A model generated the notes under the pieces. It had not been told where the DNA came from and searched no databases. It saw only the letters and a list, made by a program, of their open reading frames with translations. From QHXW01 sp035280425 (GTDB lineage: Bacteria > Acidobacteriota > Terriglobia > Bryobacterales > Bryobacteraceae), in assembly GCA_035280425.1 (NCBI GenBank), contig DATEFW010000024.1:62001-126000 (forward strand): DNA of 64,000 nt, written 5' to 3'. Both the position numbers and the translations under genes were made by a program. Below, piece by piece: positions 43,091 to 52,849 of this stretch; position 1 is the stretch's first letter; the number at the start of each line of letters is the position of its first letter.

Positions 43091-46000
43091 ATGCAACAAT
43101 TGTTTCGCAATTTAACGCGGCTTCTTTGTCTTGCTTTAGCGATCCTGCTTTGCGCCACGGGCGTTCGAGCGGATGTGACCGGCAGCATACTCGGAGTGGT
43201 ACGCGATCCCACGCAGGCGGTGATCGCCGGCGCAAAGATCGTGGCCACGAATGCGGAAACCAACTTCAGCCAGGAGGCCACGTCGTCGGCGGACGGTTCT
43301 TACCGCATTCTGGCGTTGCCGGTCGGCAAGTATAAAGTGACGGCCACCGCGACCGGGTTCCAGCAGTACACCACAACCGGCATTGACTTGAAGGTGAACG
43401 ACCAGCTTCGGGTGGACATCACGCTCGAAGTGGGCAGCGTGCAGCAGGAGGTAAACGTCACGGCGAGCGCGGTGCAGGTGGAAACGACCGCCACGCAACT
43501 CGGCGACGTAGTCGAGTCGAAGAAGATGCTGGCGCTGCCGCTGAACGGGCGCAGCTACCTCGATTTGCTGGGGCTACAGGCCGGCGTGGTGCCCTTTACC
43601 GCGGGATCGATCCAGCAGGACCGATCGGTTTCAGGCGGGTACTCGAGCAATGTAGGCAACGTCTCGGTCAACGGGCAGCGCGAGACCGCGAACGCTTTTC
43701 TGGTGAACGGAGGCGACGTCAGCGAGGGGCGCAATCTGGGCGCCGGGCTGATCCCGAACCTCGATTCGGTGGAGGAGTTCCGGCTCATCACCAACAGTTT
43801 CGATGCGGAATACGGAAAATTCAGCGGCGCAGTGATGAACGCGGTGACGAAGTCCGGCACCAACGCGATTCACGGGGATGTATTCGAGTTTGTCCGTAAT
43901 GAGAAATTCGACGCCAACAACTTCTTCGATAACCAGGCGCCTCCCGGGGCGAATGGAAAAGCGCCGCGGACCGAACTTCGCCGCAACCAGTTCGGGTATG
44001 CCATTGGCGGGCCATTCTGGAAGAACAGGCTGTTCTGGTTTACGGACTACCAGGGAACGCGGCAAGTGGTGGCGGCCAGTACGGGCCTGGTGCAACTTCC
44101 TACGCTGGACCAGCGCAACGGGATCTTCTCAGCTTCGGACCTGTCCGGCACGATCGACGGGCCTTACTGGGCGCAAGTGCTTTCGCAGCGCCTGGGCTAT
44201 ACCGTTAACAATGGCGAACCGTACAGTTTCGCCGGTTGCACGCTGACGACCGACTGCGTATTTCCCGGCGGTACGATCCCGAAGAAAGCATGGGCCAAGC
44301 CGGCCGTCGGCATCCTGCCGTTCATCCCCCTTGGCAATATCGACCCGAACTCGGGCTTATTTGAAGATGCAAGCCAAAAGGACCGGATCCAGGACGACAA
44401 GGCCGGGCAGCGCGTCGACTTTGTCAATCAGAAGACAGGCAACTGGTCCTGGTATTACCACTTTGACGACGCCAACGCATTTCATTCGATCCCTGCCTCG
44501 AGCGTGCCGGGATTTCCGTCTTTCACGCCGCAGCGCGCGCAGCAGATTGTGATGAGCAACACGAAAACTCTTGGGCCGACCGCGGTGAACGAAGCGCGGA
44601 TCAGCTTTTTCCGGACCGCCGTGATCACCGATAAACCCAAAGGCCCGGTGGCGTCGCTCTCGGACCTCGGTTTCGTCACGGGCATCGGCACTTTGGGCAT
44701 CAACCCGTCAGGACCGCCGGGATTCCCGTCGACGGTACCGCCGGAGTCGTTCAACAACTTCGGTATCGGCAACCCGACCCTGACCACCACCCAGCCGAAT
44801 AACACATGGATGCTGAGCGACGGGTTCTCAAAGGTGCAGGGAAATCACACGCTGAAGTTCGGCGGCGAGTTTCGCTACATGCAGATCAACGAGCGGAACG
44901 TTTGCGCGCCGAACGGCGACTTCAGTTTCGATGGAAGCGTAACCGGCGTGGATATCGCCGACTTCCTGGTCGGCGCACCGGCTTATGGCGGCTTCAACCA
45001 GTGCAGCATGCAGTTTCTCGATTCCAGAACGCGCTACGGCGGCGCGTATGGCCAAGACTCCTGGAAAGTGAAGCCGAACCTGACGCTGAACCTGGGGCTG
45101 CGCTGGGAAGTGAGCATGCCCTGGTATGACACGCAGGGCAAGATCGAGACGATTGTGCCGGGGCTGCAATCCACGCAGTTTCCGACGGCGCCTGTGGGCT
45201 GGGTAGTTCCAGGCGATCCCGGAATCCCGCCGACGCTGGCGCCGACGCACTATAACAACTTTGCGCCGCGCGTGGGGCTGGCCTATTCGCCGGGCTTCAC
45301 GGACGGAGTGCTGAAGAAAGTGTTCGGCGGCCCGGGGAAGACCAGCATCCGGGCGTCATTCGGCATTTACTACACTTCGATCGAGGACTTGAACCTGTTT
45401 TATGAAGTGGGCGACGCCCCGTTCGGACTTTACTGGACCACTCCAACCAGCGTGCTGTTCGAAGAACCTTACCGCACGCGCACGGACGGAAGCTCCCAGG
45501 GTGTGAAATTCCCGTTCACATTCCCGACTCCCGGAGCCCCGGAAAACAAGACGCTGGACTATGGCCAGTATCTGCCGATCCAGTTTTCGCCGGGCTACGA
45601 TATTCACAACCGCATGCCGTACGCGGAACACTACAACTTCTCGATCCAGCGCGAGCTGAGCAAGTCTACCGTTCTGACGCTGGCATACGTGGGGACGCAG
45701 GGTCACAAACTGATCTCGCAGCACGATGCGGATCCGGGGAATGCGGCGCTGTGCCAGCACTTGAACGCGATCGGGGCGACGGACCTATCGACTTCTTCGA
45801 CCGGCTGCGGGCCGTTCCAGGAGAATGACATTTTTCAACTCCCGGACGGCTCGAAGGTATACAGCACGCGGAATTATCTCGGCAGCAATTACTGTCCGAC
45901 CTCTTCGACGCTGATTTGTTTTTCACAAAACAACACCTTGACGCAGAACAGCGCCAACTCGAATTACAATTCCTTGCAAGTCAGCGCGGAGCGGCGGGCT

Positions 46001-46660
46001 TCGGACATCACGTTCGTGCTGGCCTACACGTTCTCGAAAGCGCTGGATGACTCTTCGAATTTCAATGACTACATGAATTTCACGAACTACCGGCTGAGCC
46101 GCGGCCTTTCCAACTTCGATGTGACGCACAATTTCGTGGCCAGTTACATCTGGTCGATCCCGTTCGACCGCGCCTTCAGCGCGCTACCGAAGCGGCTGAC
46201 GCAGGGCTGGACGGTGAACGGCATCTCGCGGTTCGCAACCGGATTTCCCATTCAAATCCGGCAAAGCCGCGGGGATATCTCGCTGACAGGCAGCAACGCC
46301 GACCAGCCGAACCGGGTTGGTCCGGTGCACATTGTCGACCCGCGAAACCTGGACGCCAAAGGAGGCAACCGGTATTTCCTGGCGGACGCCTTCGAAAAGA
46401 ACACGGTTCTGGGCACGTTCGGTAACTCCAGCCGGCGGTTCTTCCACGGCCCCGGAATCCTGAATACGGATTTCGGGTTGTCGAAGAGAGTGCCGATCAC
46501 CGAGTCGATGGCGGTCGAAATCCGGGCGGAGTTCTTCAATGTTTTCAACCACACGCAGTTTGGCGGACCGAGCGGCAATATCAGCAGCAGCCGGTTCGGG
46601 CTGGTGAGCAGCGCGAATGACCCACGCATCGGGCAGCTCAGCGCGAAGTTCTACTGGTAA
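43091..46660 (+). CDS. Oar-like TonB-dependent outer-membrane receptor
   Basis: 1189 residues. The ATG at 43091 follows GGAGGT; an earlier in-frame start would push the signal peptide (ends near GVRADV) inward. A carboxypeptidase-regulatory-like domain covers about residues 28-110 (GSILGVVRDPTQAVIAGAKI). A plug domain follows (SKKMLALPLNGRSYLDLL, VSVNGQRETANAFLVNGGDV), then a large beta-barrel ending in FSAKFYW-type aromatic residues. This is the Oar-like group greatly expanded in acidobacteria. No SusD partner lies next to it, so the ligand cannot be told. Confidence 0.92.
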   Translation: MQQLFRNLTRLLCLALAILLCATGVRADVTGSILGVVRDPTQAVIAGAKIVATNAETNFSQEATSSADGSYRILALPVGKYKVTATATGFQQYTTTGIDLKVNDQLRVDITLEVGSVQQEVNVTASAVQVETTATQLGDVVESKKMLALPLNGRSYLDLLGLQAGVVPFTAGSIQQDRSVSGGYSSNVGNVSVNGQRETANAFLVNGGDVSEGRNLGAGLIPNLDSVEEFRLITNSFDAEYGKFSGAVMNAVTKSGTNAIHGDVFEFVRNEKFDANNFFDNQAPPGANGKAPRTELRRNQFGYAIGGPFWKNRLFWFTDYQGTRQVVAASTGLVQLPTLDQRNGIFSASDLSGTIDGPYWAQVLSQRLGYTVNNGEPYSFAGCTLTTDCVFPGGTIPKKAWAKPAVGILPFIPLGNIDPNSGLFEDASQKDRIQDDKAGQRVDFVNQKTGNWSWYYHFDDANAFHSIPASSVPGFPSFTPQRAQQIVMSNTKTLGPTAVNEARISFFRTAVITDKPKGPVASLSDLGFVTGIGTLGINPSGPPGFPSTVPPESFNNFGIGNPTLTTTQPNNTWMLSDGFSKVQGNHTLKFGGEFRYMQINERNVCAPNGDFSFDGSVTGVDIADFLVGAPAYGGFNQCSMQFLDSRTRYGGAYGQDSWKVKPNLTLNLGLRWEVSMPWYDTQGKIETIVPGLQSTQFPTAPVGWVVPGDPGIPPTLAPTHYNNFAPRVGLAYSPGFTDGVLKKVFGGPGKTSIRASFGIYYTSIEDLNLFYEVGDAPFGLYWTTPTSVLFEEPYRTRTDGSSQGVKFPFTFPTPGAPENKTLDYGQYLPIQFSPGYDIHNRMPYAEHYNFSIQRELSKSTVLTLAYVGTQGHKLISQHDADPGNAALCQHLNAIGATDLSTSSTGCGPFQENDIFQLPDGSKVYSTRNYLGSNYCPTSSTLICFSQNNTLTQNSANSNYNSLQVSAERRASDITFVLAYTFSKALDDSSNFNDYMNFTNYRLSRGLSNFDVTHNFVASYIWSIPFDRAFSALPKRLTQGWTVNGISRFATGFPIQIRQSRGDISLTGSNADQPNRVGPVHIVDPRNLDAKGGNRYFLADAFEKNTVLGTFGNSSRRFFHGPGILNTDFGLSKRVPITESMAVEIRAEFFNVFNHTQFGGPSGNISSSRFGLVSSANDPRIGQLSAKFYW

Positions 46661-46766
46661 ACCACAAGCCGGGAGGGGCGGGGCCGGCACGATGCGGTCC
46701 TGCCCGCCGTGCGGCTCCTCCATTCGGTCAAATCCGGCCAGCGAAGGCGTCTGGTAGGCTGAAGAC

Positions 46767-48419
46767 TTGGGTCGAAAATCGCTCCTTTGGTGTCTGCTGA
46801 TGCTGGCGGTTCAGGGCGCTATGGCAACGGCCAGGTGCGCCGGGCAGACGGCCGAGAGTTACCGCGCGGAAGCGACCAGGCTGGCGCGGGAGAAATCGTG
46901 GGACGGGGCGATTGAGAACTACCGTAAAGCGCTGGCGCTCGAACCGAACGACCCCGATACGCATTACAACCTGGCGCTGACGCTCAAATACAAAGGCGAT
47001 TCGCGCGCGTCGGCGGAAGAATTCCGCGCGGCCCTGAGGTTGAAGCCAAAATGGGCGGCGGCGCATTACGGTCTGGGCGCGGCTGAGTATGATCTGCGCG
47101 ACCTGGCAGCCGCGGTTTCGGCGCTTGAGGCGTCACTCCGGCTTGATCCGGCAAATGCCGGCGCACACCGGCTGCTGGCGCGAGTTTTTTTGGAGCAGAA
47201 CAACCCTTCCAGAGCCGCCGGCGAACTGCGCCAGGCGCTCAAGTTGAGGCCCACGGGGGATGCGCATTTCGAGCTTGGGCTGGCGGAAGGGCAGCTCGGC
47301 AATCTCGCGCAGGCGGCAGCGCAGTTTCGCCGCGCGATCGCGCTCAACCCGCGGATGGCTCCGGCGTACTCGCGGCTGGGGGTCACGCTGCGGCGCCAGG
47401 GCGACCACGCCGCGGCGCTGGCGGAATTCCGGAAAGCCGTAGCGGCCGATCCTAAAGATCCGGAAGCGCACTATGACCTTGGCATGGAGCTGAAGGCCGG
47501 TGGCGATGTGGCAGGGGCGGCTGCGGCATTCCGGCGCGCCATCGAGCTCAAGCCTGACTTCGAGAAAGCGCGGTATAACCTGGGAATCGCGCTGCGCACG
47601 GAAGGCCAGACCAGCGAATCGCAGCGTGAATTGCGCGAGGTGAAGGCGCTGCACGACTGGCGGACACGGCTGGCAGAGTCGAAAAACCTGATCCTCCAGG
47701 GCGTCGAAGCGCTCAAGCAGGAGAAGCTCGACGATGCTCTGGCGCTGTTCCAAAAGTCGGTTGACCAAAGCCCGGAACTCGCCACCGGCCATTACTATCT
47801 CGGCGTGGCGTGGAGCCGGAAGGGCGATTCAGCGCGGGCGCTTGCGGCTTATCAGAAGGCTCTGGCGCTTCAGCCGGATTACGCGAGGGCGCACTCGAGC
47901 CTCGGCCTTCTCTACTGGAGGGAAAACGACCGCACGCGCGCGCTCGACGAATTTCGCCAGGCGGTGATGTCCGATCCGGATCTCGCCGAAGCGCATTACA
48001 ACCTGGGACTGGGGCTGGCGCAGTCGGGACGTCTGGCCGAAGCGGCCGCCGAGTTCAACGAAGCGATCAGCCTGGATCCCCAATACACAGACGCGCGGAT
48101 ACAATTGGGGTTGGTTCTCAGCCAGTCCAAGGATCTGGCCGGCGCGGCGAATGTTTTTCGCGAGCTCGTACGCCAGAATCCGAACTTCGCCGAAGCGCAC
48201 AACAATCTGGGGTTGGTGCTCCTAGAGGGCCGGGACTCAAGAGCGGCCGAAGCCGAGTTTCAGGTTGCCGTGAGGCTCAAGCCGCGCTATGCCGAAGCGC
48301 ATTATAATCTGGCATTGGCTCTTCAGCAGCAAGGAAAGGAGGCGGAGTCGCGCGCGGAATTTGAGAAAGCGTACGAAATAGCGCCAGAACTGAGGAACGC
48401 GGCGGCGGCTCGCCAATAA
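46767..48419 (+). CDS. Exported tetratricopeptide-repeat protein
   Basis: 550 residues from a TTG start with a signal peptide ending near GAMATA. About 13 TPR motifs fill the protein; typical ones are AIENYRKALALEPNDPDTHY, and AEAHYNLGLGLAQSGRLAEA-like repeats follow one another to the C-terminus. There is no catalytic domain, so it should act as a protein-interaction scaffold in the periplasm. It stands between the Oar-like receptor and the CBM9-like/PQQ pair in the same direction. Confidence 0.88.
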   Translation: MGRKSLLWCLLMLAVQGAMATARCAGQTAESYRAEATRLAREKSWDGAIENYRKALALEPNDPDTHYNLALTLKYKGDSRASAEEFRAALRLKPKWAAAHYGLGAAEYDLRDLAAAVSALEASLRLDPANAGAHRLLARVFLEQNNPSRAAGELRQALKLRPTGDAHFELGLAEGQLGNLAQAAAQFRRAIALNPRMAPAYSRLGVTLRRQGDHAAALAEFRKAVAADPKDPEAHYDLGMELKAGGDVAGAAAAFRRAIELKPDFEKARYNLGIALRTEGQTSESQRELREVKALHDWRTRLAESKNLILQGVEALKQEKLDDALALFQKSVDQSPELATGHYYLGVAWSRKGDSARALAAYQKALALQPDYARAHSSLGLLYWRENDRTRALDEFRQAVMSDPDLAEAHYNLGLGLAQSGRLAEAAAEFNEAISLDPQYTDARIQLGLVLSQSKDLAGAANVFRELVRQNPNFAEAHNNLGLVLLEGRDSRAAEAEFQVAVRLKPRYAEAHYNLALALQQQGKEAESRAEFEKAYEIAPELRNAAAARQ

Positions 48420-48427
48420 GTACAGTG

Positions 48428-49177
48428 ATGCATCCCACCAAGCTAACGGCACGCACGTGCCTCGCGTCATTGCTGTTGCTTCTATCCGTGTCTGCATGGG
48501 CCGAAGAGCCTTGCAAAGTGGTCTTTCCGACGGCGAGCTTTTCGGTGCACCATGCGGCCTCCGCTCCGGCGTTGAATACCGATCCGCACTCGGCCACCTG
48601 GGCGCATGCCGCGAGCACATGGATCGAAAAAGACTGCACGCATCCCACCGGGTATCCGAAGCTGAAGACCGAAGTGCGCGGCTTCTGGACCGACACCGAT
48701 CTTTACCTGCTGTTCATCTGCCCTTACACGACCCTCAATCTCTGGCTTCCCGCAGATAACAGCAAAGACCGCAACAAGCTTTGGGACCGCGATGTGGTCG
48801 AATTCTTTCTGGGCGACGACTGGCAGGACATCAAGCATTACCGCGAATTCGAGATCGCGCCGACCGGTGATTGGATCGATCTCGCGATCAATTTGAATAA
48901 AGAGAGCTACGACGCATCGTGGCAATCCGGCTGGTCGCGCCAGGGCCGTATCGACGAGAAGAATCATGTATGGTACGCGGCGGCTCGGGTGCCGCTGTCG
49001 TCGGTAAGCGCGCAGCCGGTCAAAGCCGGAACGAAATGGCGCGGGAATTTATATCGCATCGAGGGCCAGGGGCCGGATTCGCAGCGCCACTTCATGTGCT
49101 GGCAGCCGACGTGCGTCGTCAACCGCGATCCCAACCATGTGCCCGAGCATTTCGGAACTTTGATTTTCACCGAGTGA
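48428..49177 (+). CDS. Exported CBM9-like carbohydrate-binding protein
   Basis: About 249 residues; a GTG just before the ATG (48425) is an alternative start. A signal peptide ends near SAWAEEP. The rest fits the carbohydrate-binding family 9-like group: FWTDTDLYLLFICPY, LWDRDVVEFFLGDDW, HYREFEIAPTGDWIDLAI and a Trp-rich C-terminus. Such proteins bind sugars or sit beside oxidoreductases. It precedes the PQQ dehydrogenase by 4 bp and is probably cotranscribed with it. Confidence 0.85.
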   Translation: MHPTKLTARTCLASLLLLLSVSAWAEEPCKVVFPTASFSVHHAASAPALNTDPHSATWAHAASTWIEKDCTHPTGYPKLKTEVRGFWTDTDLYLLFICPYTTLNLWLPADNSKDRNKLWDRDVVEFFLGDDWQDIKHYREFEIAPTGDWIDLAINLNKESYDASWQSGWSRQGRIDEKNHVWYAAARVPLSSVSAQPVKAGTKWRGNLYRIEGQGPDSQRHFMCWQPTCVVNRDPNHVPEHFGTLIFTE

Positions 49178-49181
49178 TCCC

Positions 49182-51491
49182 GTGCGCCCAATCATCAGCA
49201 TTCTCACTCTGATACTGTTACTGGCCGCCGTCAGTGCCTTCGCGCAGGACGGGCGGCCGGGGAAGAGGCGTTTCGAAACGCTGTGCGCCGCCTGTCATGG
49301 CGCGGACGGCCGAGGCGGCGAGCGCGGTCCGGCTCTGGTTGGCCGCGAAGACTCGCGCGTGCGAACTCTCCAGGATCTTCGAGATGTGATCCGCAATGGC
49401 ATTCCGGCGGCGGGCATGCCGCCGTTCAAGCTGCCTGAGACGCAGTTCGAGGAACTGGTGCGGTTTGTGCACGCCCTGCGTTCGCCGGCCGCTGAAAATC
49501 CCGCTCCCGGCGACGCCGCGGCGGGCGAACAGTTTTTCTTTGGAAACGGCAATTGCGGATCCTGCCACACCGTCGCAGGCCGGGGCGGGTGGATCGGCCC
49601 GGATCTTTCGGACCTGGGATCGCGGCGCAGTCTCACGGAAATCGAGCATGCGTTGAAAGCGCCGGGCGATGGAAGAACGCGCGGATACGACGCTGCAACC
49701 GTCCATCTACGCGATGGCGCGGAGGTGCGCGGACTGATCAAAAACGAAAGCACCTTCGATCTGCAATTGCTCTCGCTCGATGGCCGGCTCCATCTGCTCT
49801 CGAACGATCAAATTGGCTCGGTCGATCGCGAGAAGAATTCTCTGATGCCTCCGGTTAAAGCCGGCGAGACGGAAATGCAGAATCTGCTCGCATACCTCAG
49901 CCGCCTCGCGGGAGGCGCGGCTAAATCCGCCAGCGTGCAGCCGCCGGCGCTTCCGGGAGCGGTTTCATTTTCAGAAATTGCCGATCCGCATCCCGGCGAG
50001 TGGCCGACGTATCACGGCGTGCTGACCGGGAACCGGCACAGCCCGCTCCATCAGATCAACGCGTCGAATGTTTCCACTCTCGCTCCGCGCTGGACGTTCA
50101 GTATCGGTAACTCGCGCAAACTGGAGATGACGCCGGTGGTTGTAGGTGCCGTCATGTACGTGACTTCCGTCAATGAAGCGTATGCGCTCGACGCCCGTAC
50201 GGGCCGCGAGATCTGGCATTTTCTGCGCCGGCGCACAAAGGGCCTGGTGGGTGATGCGGCGGGCGGAATCAATCGAGGTGTTGCCATCCTGGGCGATCGA
50301 GTGTTCCTGGTCACCGACAACGCACATTTACTGGCGCTGCATCGCCTCACCGGCAGCCTGCAATGGGAAGTTGAGATGGCCGATTCGCACCAGAACTATG
50401 GCGCGACTTCGGCGCCTTTGGTGGTGCATGATCTCGTGATCTCCGGCACTTCGGGAGGCGACGAAGGTGTGCGCGGCTTCATTGCGGCTTACAAAGCTTC
50501 CACGGGCGAGCGTGTCTGGCGGTTCTGGACCGTTCCGGCGCCCGGCGAGCCGCTGGCGGAGACCTGGAAAGGAAAAGCCATCGTCCATCCCTGCTCCAGC
50601 GGCTGGTTGACGGGCACCTATGACAGTGAAACCAACTTGCTTTTCTGGCCCACCGGCAATCCGTGTCCCGATTACAACGGCGACGAGCGTATAGGCGACA
50701 ATTTGTACTCGGATTCGGATCTGGCCATCGAGCCTGAAACCGGCAAGCTGCGCTGGTACTTCCAATACACCCCGCACGATCTGCACGATTGGGACTCTAC
50801 TCAAACACCCATGGCCGTGGATGCGGAATTCGAAGGACGCCCGCGCAAGCTGCTGTTGCACGCCAACCGCAACGGCTATCTGTACGTGCTCGACCGGACG
50901 AACGGCGAACTGCTGCGCGCGACTCCATTTGTTCACAAGCTGACTTGGGCGAAAGGCATCGGATCCAACGGGCGGCCGATCGTCAACCCGGATGCGATTC
51001 CCACGCCTCAGGGAATCGAAGCGTGTCCATCGGTAGAGGGCGCGACGAACTGGTTCTCCAACGCCTATAACCCCGCGACCGGCCTGTTCTACCTGATAGC
51101 GCTCGAGAAATGCACGATCTACAGCAAGGCCGCGGCGGTCTGGACCGCGGGGGAATCGTATTATGGCGGTGATACGCGCGACGTGCCCGGCGATCTCGGA
51201 CAAAAATTCCTGCGGGCCATTGATCTCAAGACCGGCAAGGTCGTCTGGGAAATTCCACAGACCGGCCGGGCCGTTTCGTGGGGTGGCGTGCTCTCCACGG
51301 CGGGCGGGGTGGTGTTTTTCTGCGAGGACAGCGGCGCGTTTGCGGCCGCGGACGCCCAGACCGGCAAGCTACTTTGGCATTTCCAGACGAGCGAAAACTG
51401 GAAGGCCTCGCCCATGACCTACGTAGCCGGCGGCAAGCAGTTCGTCGCGGTGGCGGCAGGCTCGAGCGTGCTGGCTTTTGCCCTGCCTTGA
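49182..51491 (+). CDS. Cytochrome c-fused PQQ-dependent dehydrogenase
   Basis: 769 residues with a GTG start and a signal peptide (ends near AFAQDG). Two c-type haem sites are at the front: CAACH (Cys35, Cys38, His39) and CGSCH (Cys125, Cys128, His129). A beta-rich linker (VHLRDGAEVRGLIKNES) leads to an eight-bladed quinoprotein propeller with WPTYHGVLTGNRHSPL, WHWD-type tryptophan motifs and KLLLHANRNGYLYVLDRTNG. It should oxidise an alcohol or sugar in the periplasm and pass electrons through its own haems. The fused haem domains precede the PQQ domain, unlike quinohaemoprotein alcohol dehydrogenases that carry them at the C-terminus. Confidence 0.9.
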   Translation: MRPIISILTLILLLAAVSAFAQDGRPGKRRFETLCAACHGADGRGGERGPALVGREDSRVRTLQDLRDVIRNGIPAAGMPPFKLPETQFEELVRFVHALRSPAAENPAPGDAAAGEQFFFGNGNCGSCHTVAGRGGWIGPDLSDLGSRRSLTEIEHALKAPGDGRTRGYDAATVHLRDGAEVRGLIKNESTFDLQLLSLDGRLHLLSNDQIGSVDREKNSLMPPVKAGETEMQNLLAYLSRLAGGAAKSASVQPPALPGAVSFSEIADPHPGEWPTYHGVLTGNRHSPLHQINASNVSTLAPRWTFSIGNSRKLEMTPVVVGAVMYVTSVNEAYALDARTGREIWHFLRRRTKGLVGDAAGGINRGVAILGDRVFLVTDNAHLLALHRLTGSLQWEVEMADSHQNYGATSAPLVVHDLVISGTSGGDEGVRGFIAAYKASTGERVWRFWTVPAPGEPLAETWKGKAIVHPCSSGWLTGTYDSETNLLFWPTGNPCPDYNGDERIGDNLYSDSDLAIEPETGKLRWYFQYTPHDLHDWDSTQTPMAVDAEFEGRPRKLLLHANRNGYLYVLDRTNGELLRATPFVHKLTWAKGIGSNGRPIVNPDAIPTPQGIEACPSVEGATNWFSNAYNPATGLFYLIALEKCTIYSKAAAVWTAGESYYGGDTRDVPGDLGQKFLRAIDLKTGKVVWEIPQTGRAVSWGGVLSTAGGVVFFCEDSGAFAAADAQTGKLLWHFQTSENWKASPMTYVAGGKQFVAVAAGSSVLAFALP

Positions 51492-51571
51492 CAAAACTTA
51501 GCCGGCGAGCCGACCATAAACCTATCGCAACTTTGTGCGATTGAGGTCATCTAAAGAACCTGCGGGACGCC

Positions 51572-52234
51572 ATGTTTCGGGCCATTCGAGAGCAAGTCCA
51601 GACGATTTTCCGGGAAGACCCCGCCGCAAAAAGTGCGCTCGAAATTGTCCTGTGTTACCCTGGCTTTCATGCTATTCTGCTGCACCGGCTGGCGCACAAA
51701 TTTTACAAAGCGCGCGTGCCGCTCGTTCCGCGCGTGATTTCGCAATTTTCGCGATTTTTGACGGGCATCGAGATCCACCCCGGCGCGCAGATCGGCAGGC
51801 GATTTTTCATCGACCACGGCTCGGGTGTCGTGATCGGCGAGACCACCGAAATCGGCGACGACTGCCTTCTCTACCAGGGCGTAACACTAGGCGGCACCGG
51901 CAACGAGAAAGGGAAGCGCCATCCGACCCTCGGCGACCGTGTGGTGGTTGGAACCGGCGCGAAGGTACTGGGCAGCATTCGCATCGGCAACGACGTCAAG
52001 ATCGGCGCGGGTTCGGTTGTGGTTCATCCGGTGCCCGACGGGTCGACGGTTGTCGGCATTCCGGGCCGGGTCGTGCGCACGCGCCGGGAAGCTGCGGGGT
52101 TGCTCGAGCACGGAAATCTTCCCGATCCCGAGGGCCAGGAGATCGAGGAACTGAAGCGGCGCGTCGTCGAACTGGAGGCCCAGGTGCGCCTTCTGGTCGA
52201 ACGCCTGGAACTCGAACCCACGCGCAAGCCATGA
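51572..52234 (+). CDS. cysE: Serine O-acetyltransferase
   Basis: 220 residues. The left-handed beta-helix of hexapeptide repeats is clear (IHPGAQIGRRFFIDHGSGVVI, with active-site His and Asp) and the loop TLGGTGNEKGKRHPTL is diagnostic for CysE. It makes O-acetylserine from serine and acetyl-CoA for cysteine synthesis. The N-terminal helical domain is shorter than in E. coli, as in many short-type CysE proteins. A C-terminal coiled tail extends from about residue 185. The stop overlaps the matrixin start (ATGA). Confidence 0.94.
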   Translation: MFRAIREQVQTIFREDPAAKSALEIVLCYPGFHAILLHRLAHKFYKARVPLVPRVISQFSRFLTGIEIHPGAQIGRRFFIDHGSGVVIGETTEIGDDCLLYQGVTLGGTGNEKGKRHPTLGDRVVVGTGAKVLGSIRIGNDVKIGAGSVVVHPVPDGSTVVGIPGRVVRTRREAAGLLEHGNLPDPEGQEIEELKRRVVELEAQVRLLVERLELEPTRKP

Positions 52235-52830
52235 AGCTTTGCTGCTGGCTGTTGTGGGCCGCGCTGTCGTTGCCTGCTGAAACCATTACCTATTGGATTC
52301 AGCCTTGCTCGGCACAAATCGCGCACGAGACTACTTGCGAGGCGGGTGACGCGACGCTCGCCCAATGGGCGCTTGCCGCGTGGCAGCGCGCCGCGGGATC
52401 CGGCCTGGTGTTCACCAGCGCCGAAGAAAGTCACGCGCGCATCCGGATTTACTGGGCCTCCGGCCGGTTGCAGCTCTATGGCGAGACGCGCGGAATCCTG
52501 GTGGACGGCAAACCCGGGGCGGCTATCTATGTGAATCCGGACGTCACGCAACTTGGGGAGGAAATTTCCGCCGCGGCTTCCAACGATCGGCTGCTGCGCG
52601 ATTCAATCGTCTATCTCACCTGCCTCCACGAAAGCGGCCACGCGCTCGGCCTGCCGCACACCGCGAAGTTCGAAGACATCATGTACAGCTTCGGATACGG
52701 CGGCGATATCGTCGAATACTTCGAGCGCTACCGGCGCAAACTCAGCTCGCGGGAGGACATTCGCGGCCATTCCGGAATTTCTGCATCCGACCGCGAGCGG
52801 CTGGTGGAATTGCTGAAGAAAAGCGCCTGA
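52231..52830 (+). CDS. Exported matrixin-like metalloprotease
   Basis: 199 residues. It has a signal peptide (about 1-16) and a compact metzincin domain. The zinc motif HESGHALGLPH (residues 133-143) has all three histidines and the catalytic Glu, and a Met-turn (MYSFGY, Met151) follows closely. There is no visible propeptide cysteine switch. It is translationally coupled to cysE, though the functions seem unrelated. An exported peptidase is the most likely role. Confidence 0.88.
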   Translation: MKLCCWLLWAALSLPAETITYWIQPCSAQIAHETTCEAGDATLAQWALAAWQRAAGSGLVFTSAEESHARIRIYWASGRLQLYGETRGILVDGKPGAAIYVNPDVTQLGEEISAAASNDRLLRDSIVYLTCLHESGHALGLPHTAKFEDIMYSFGYGGDIVEYFERYRRKLSSREDIRGHSGISASDRERLVELLKKSA

Positions 52831-52849
52831 CCCTGCGCTACCATGAAAG

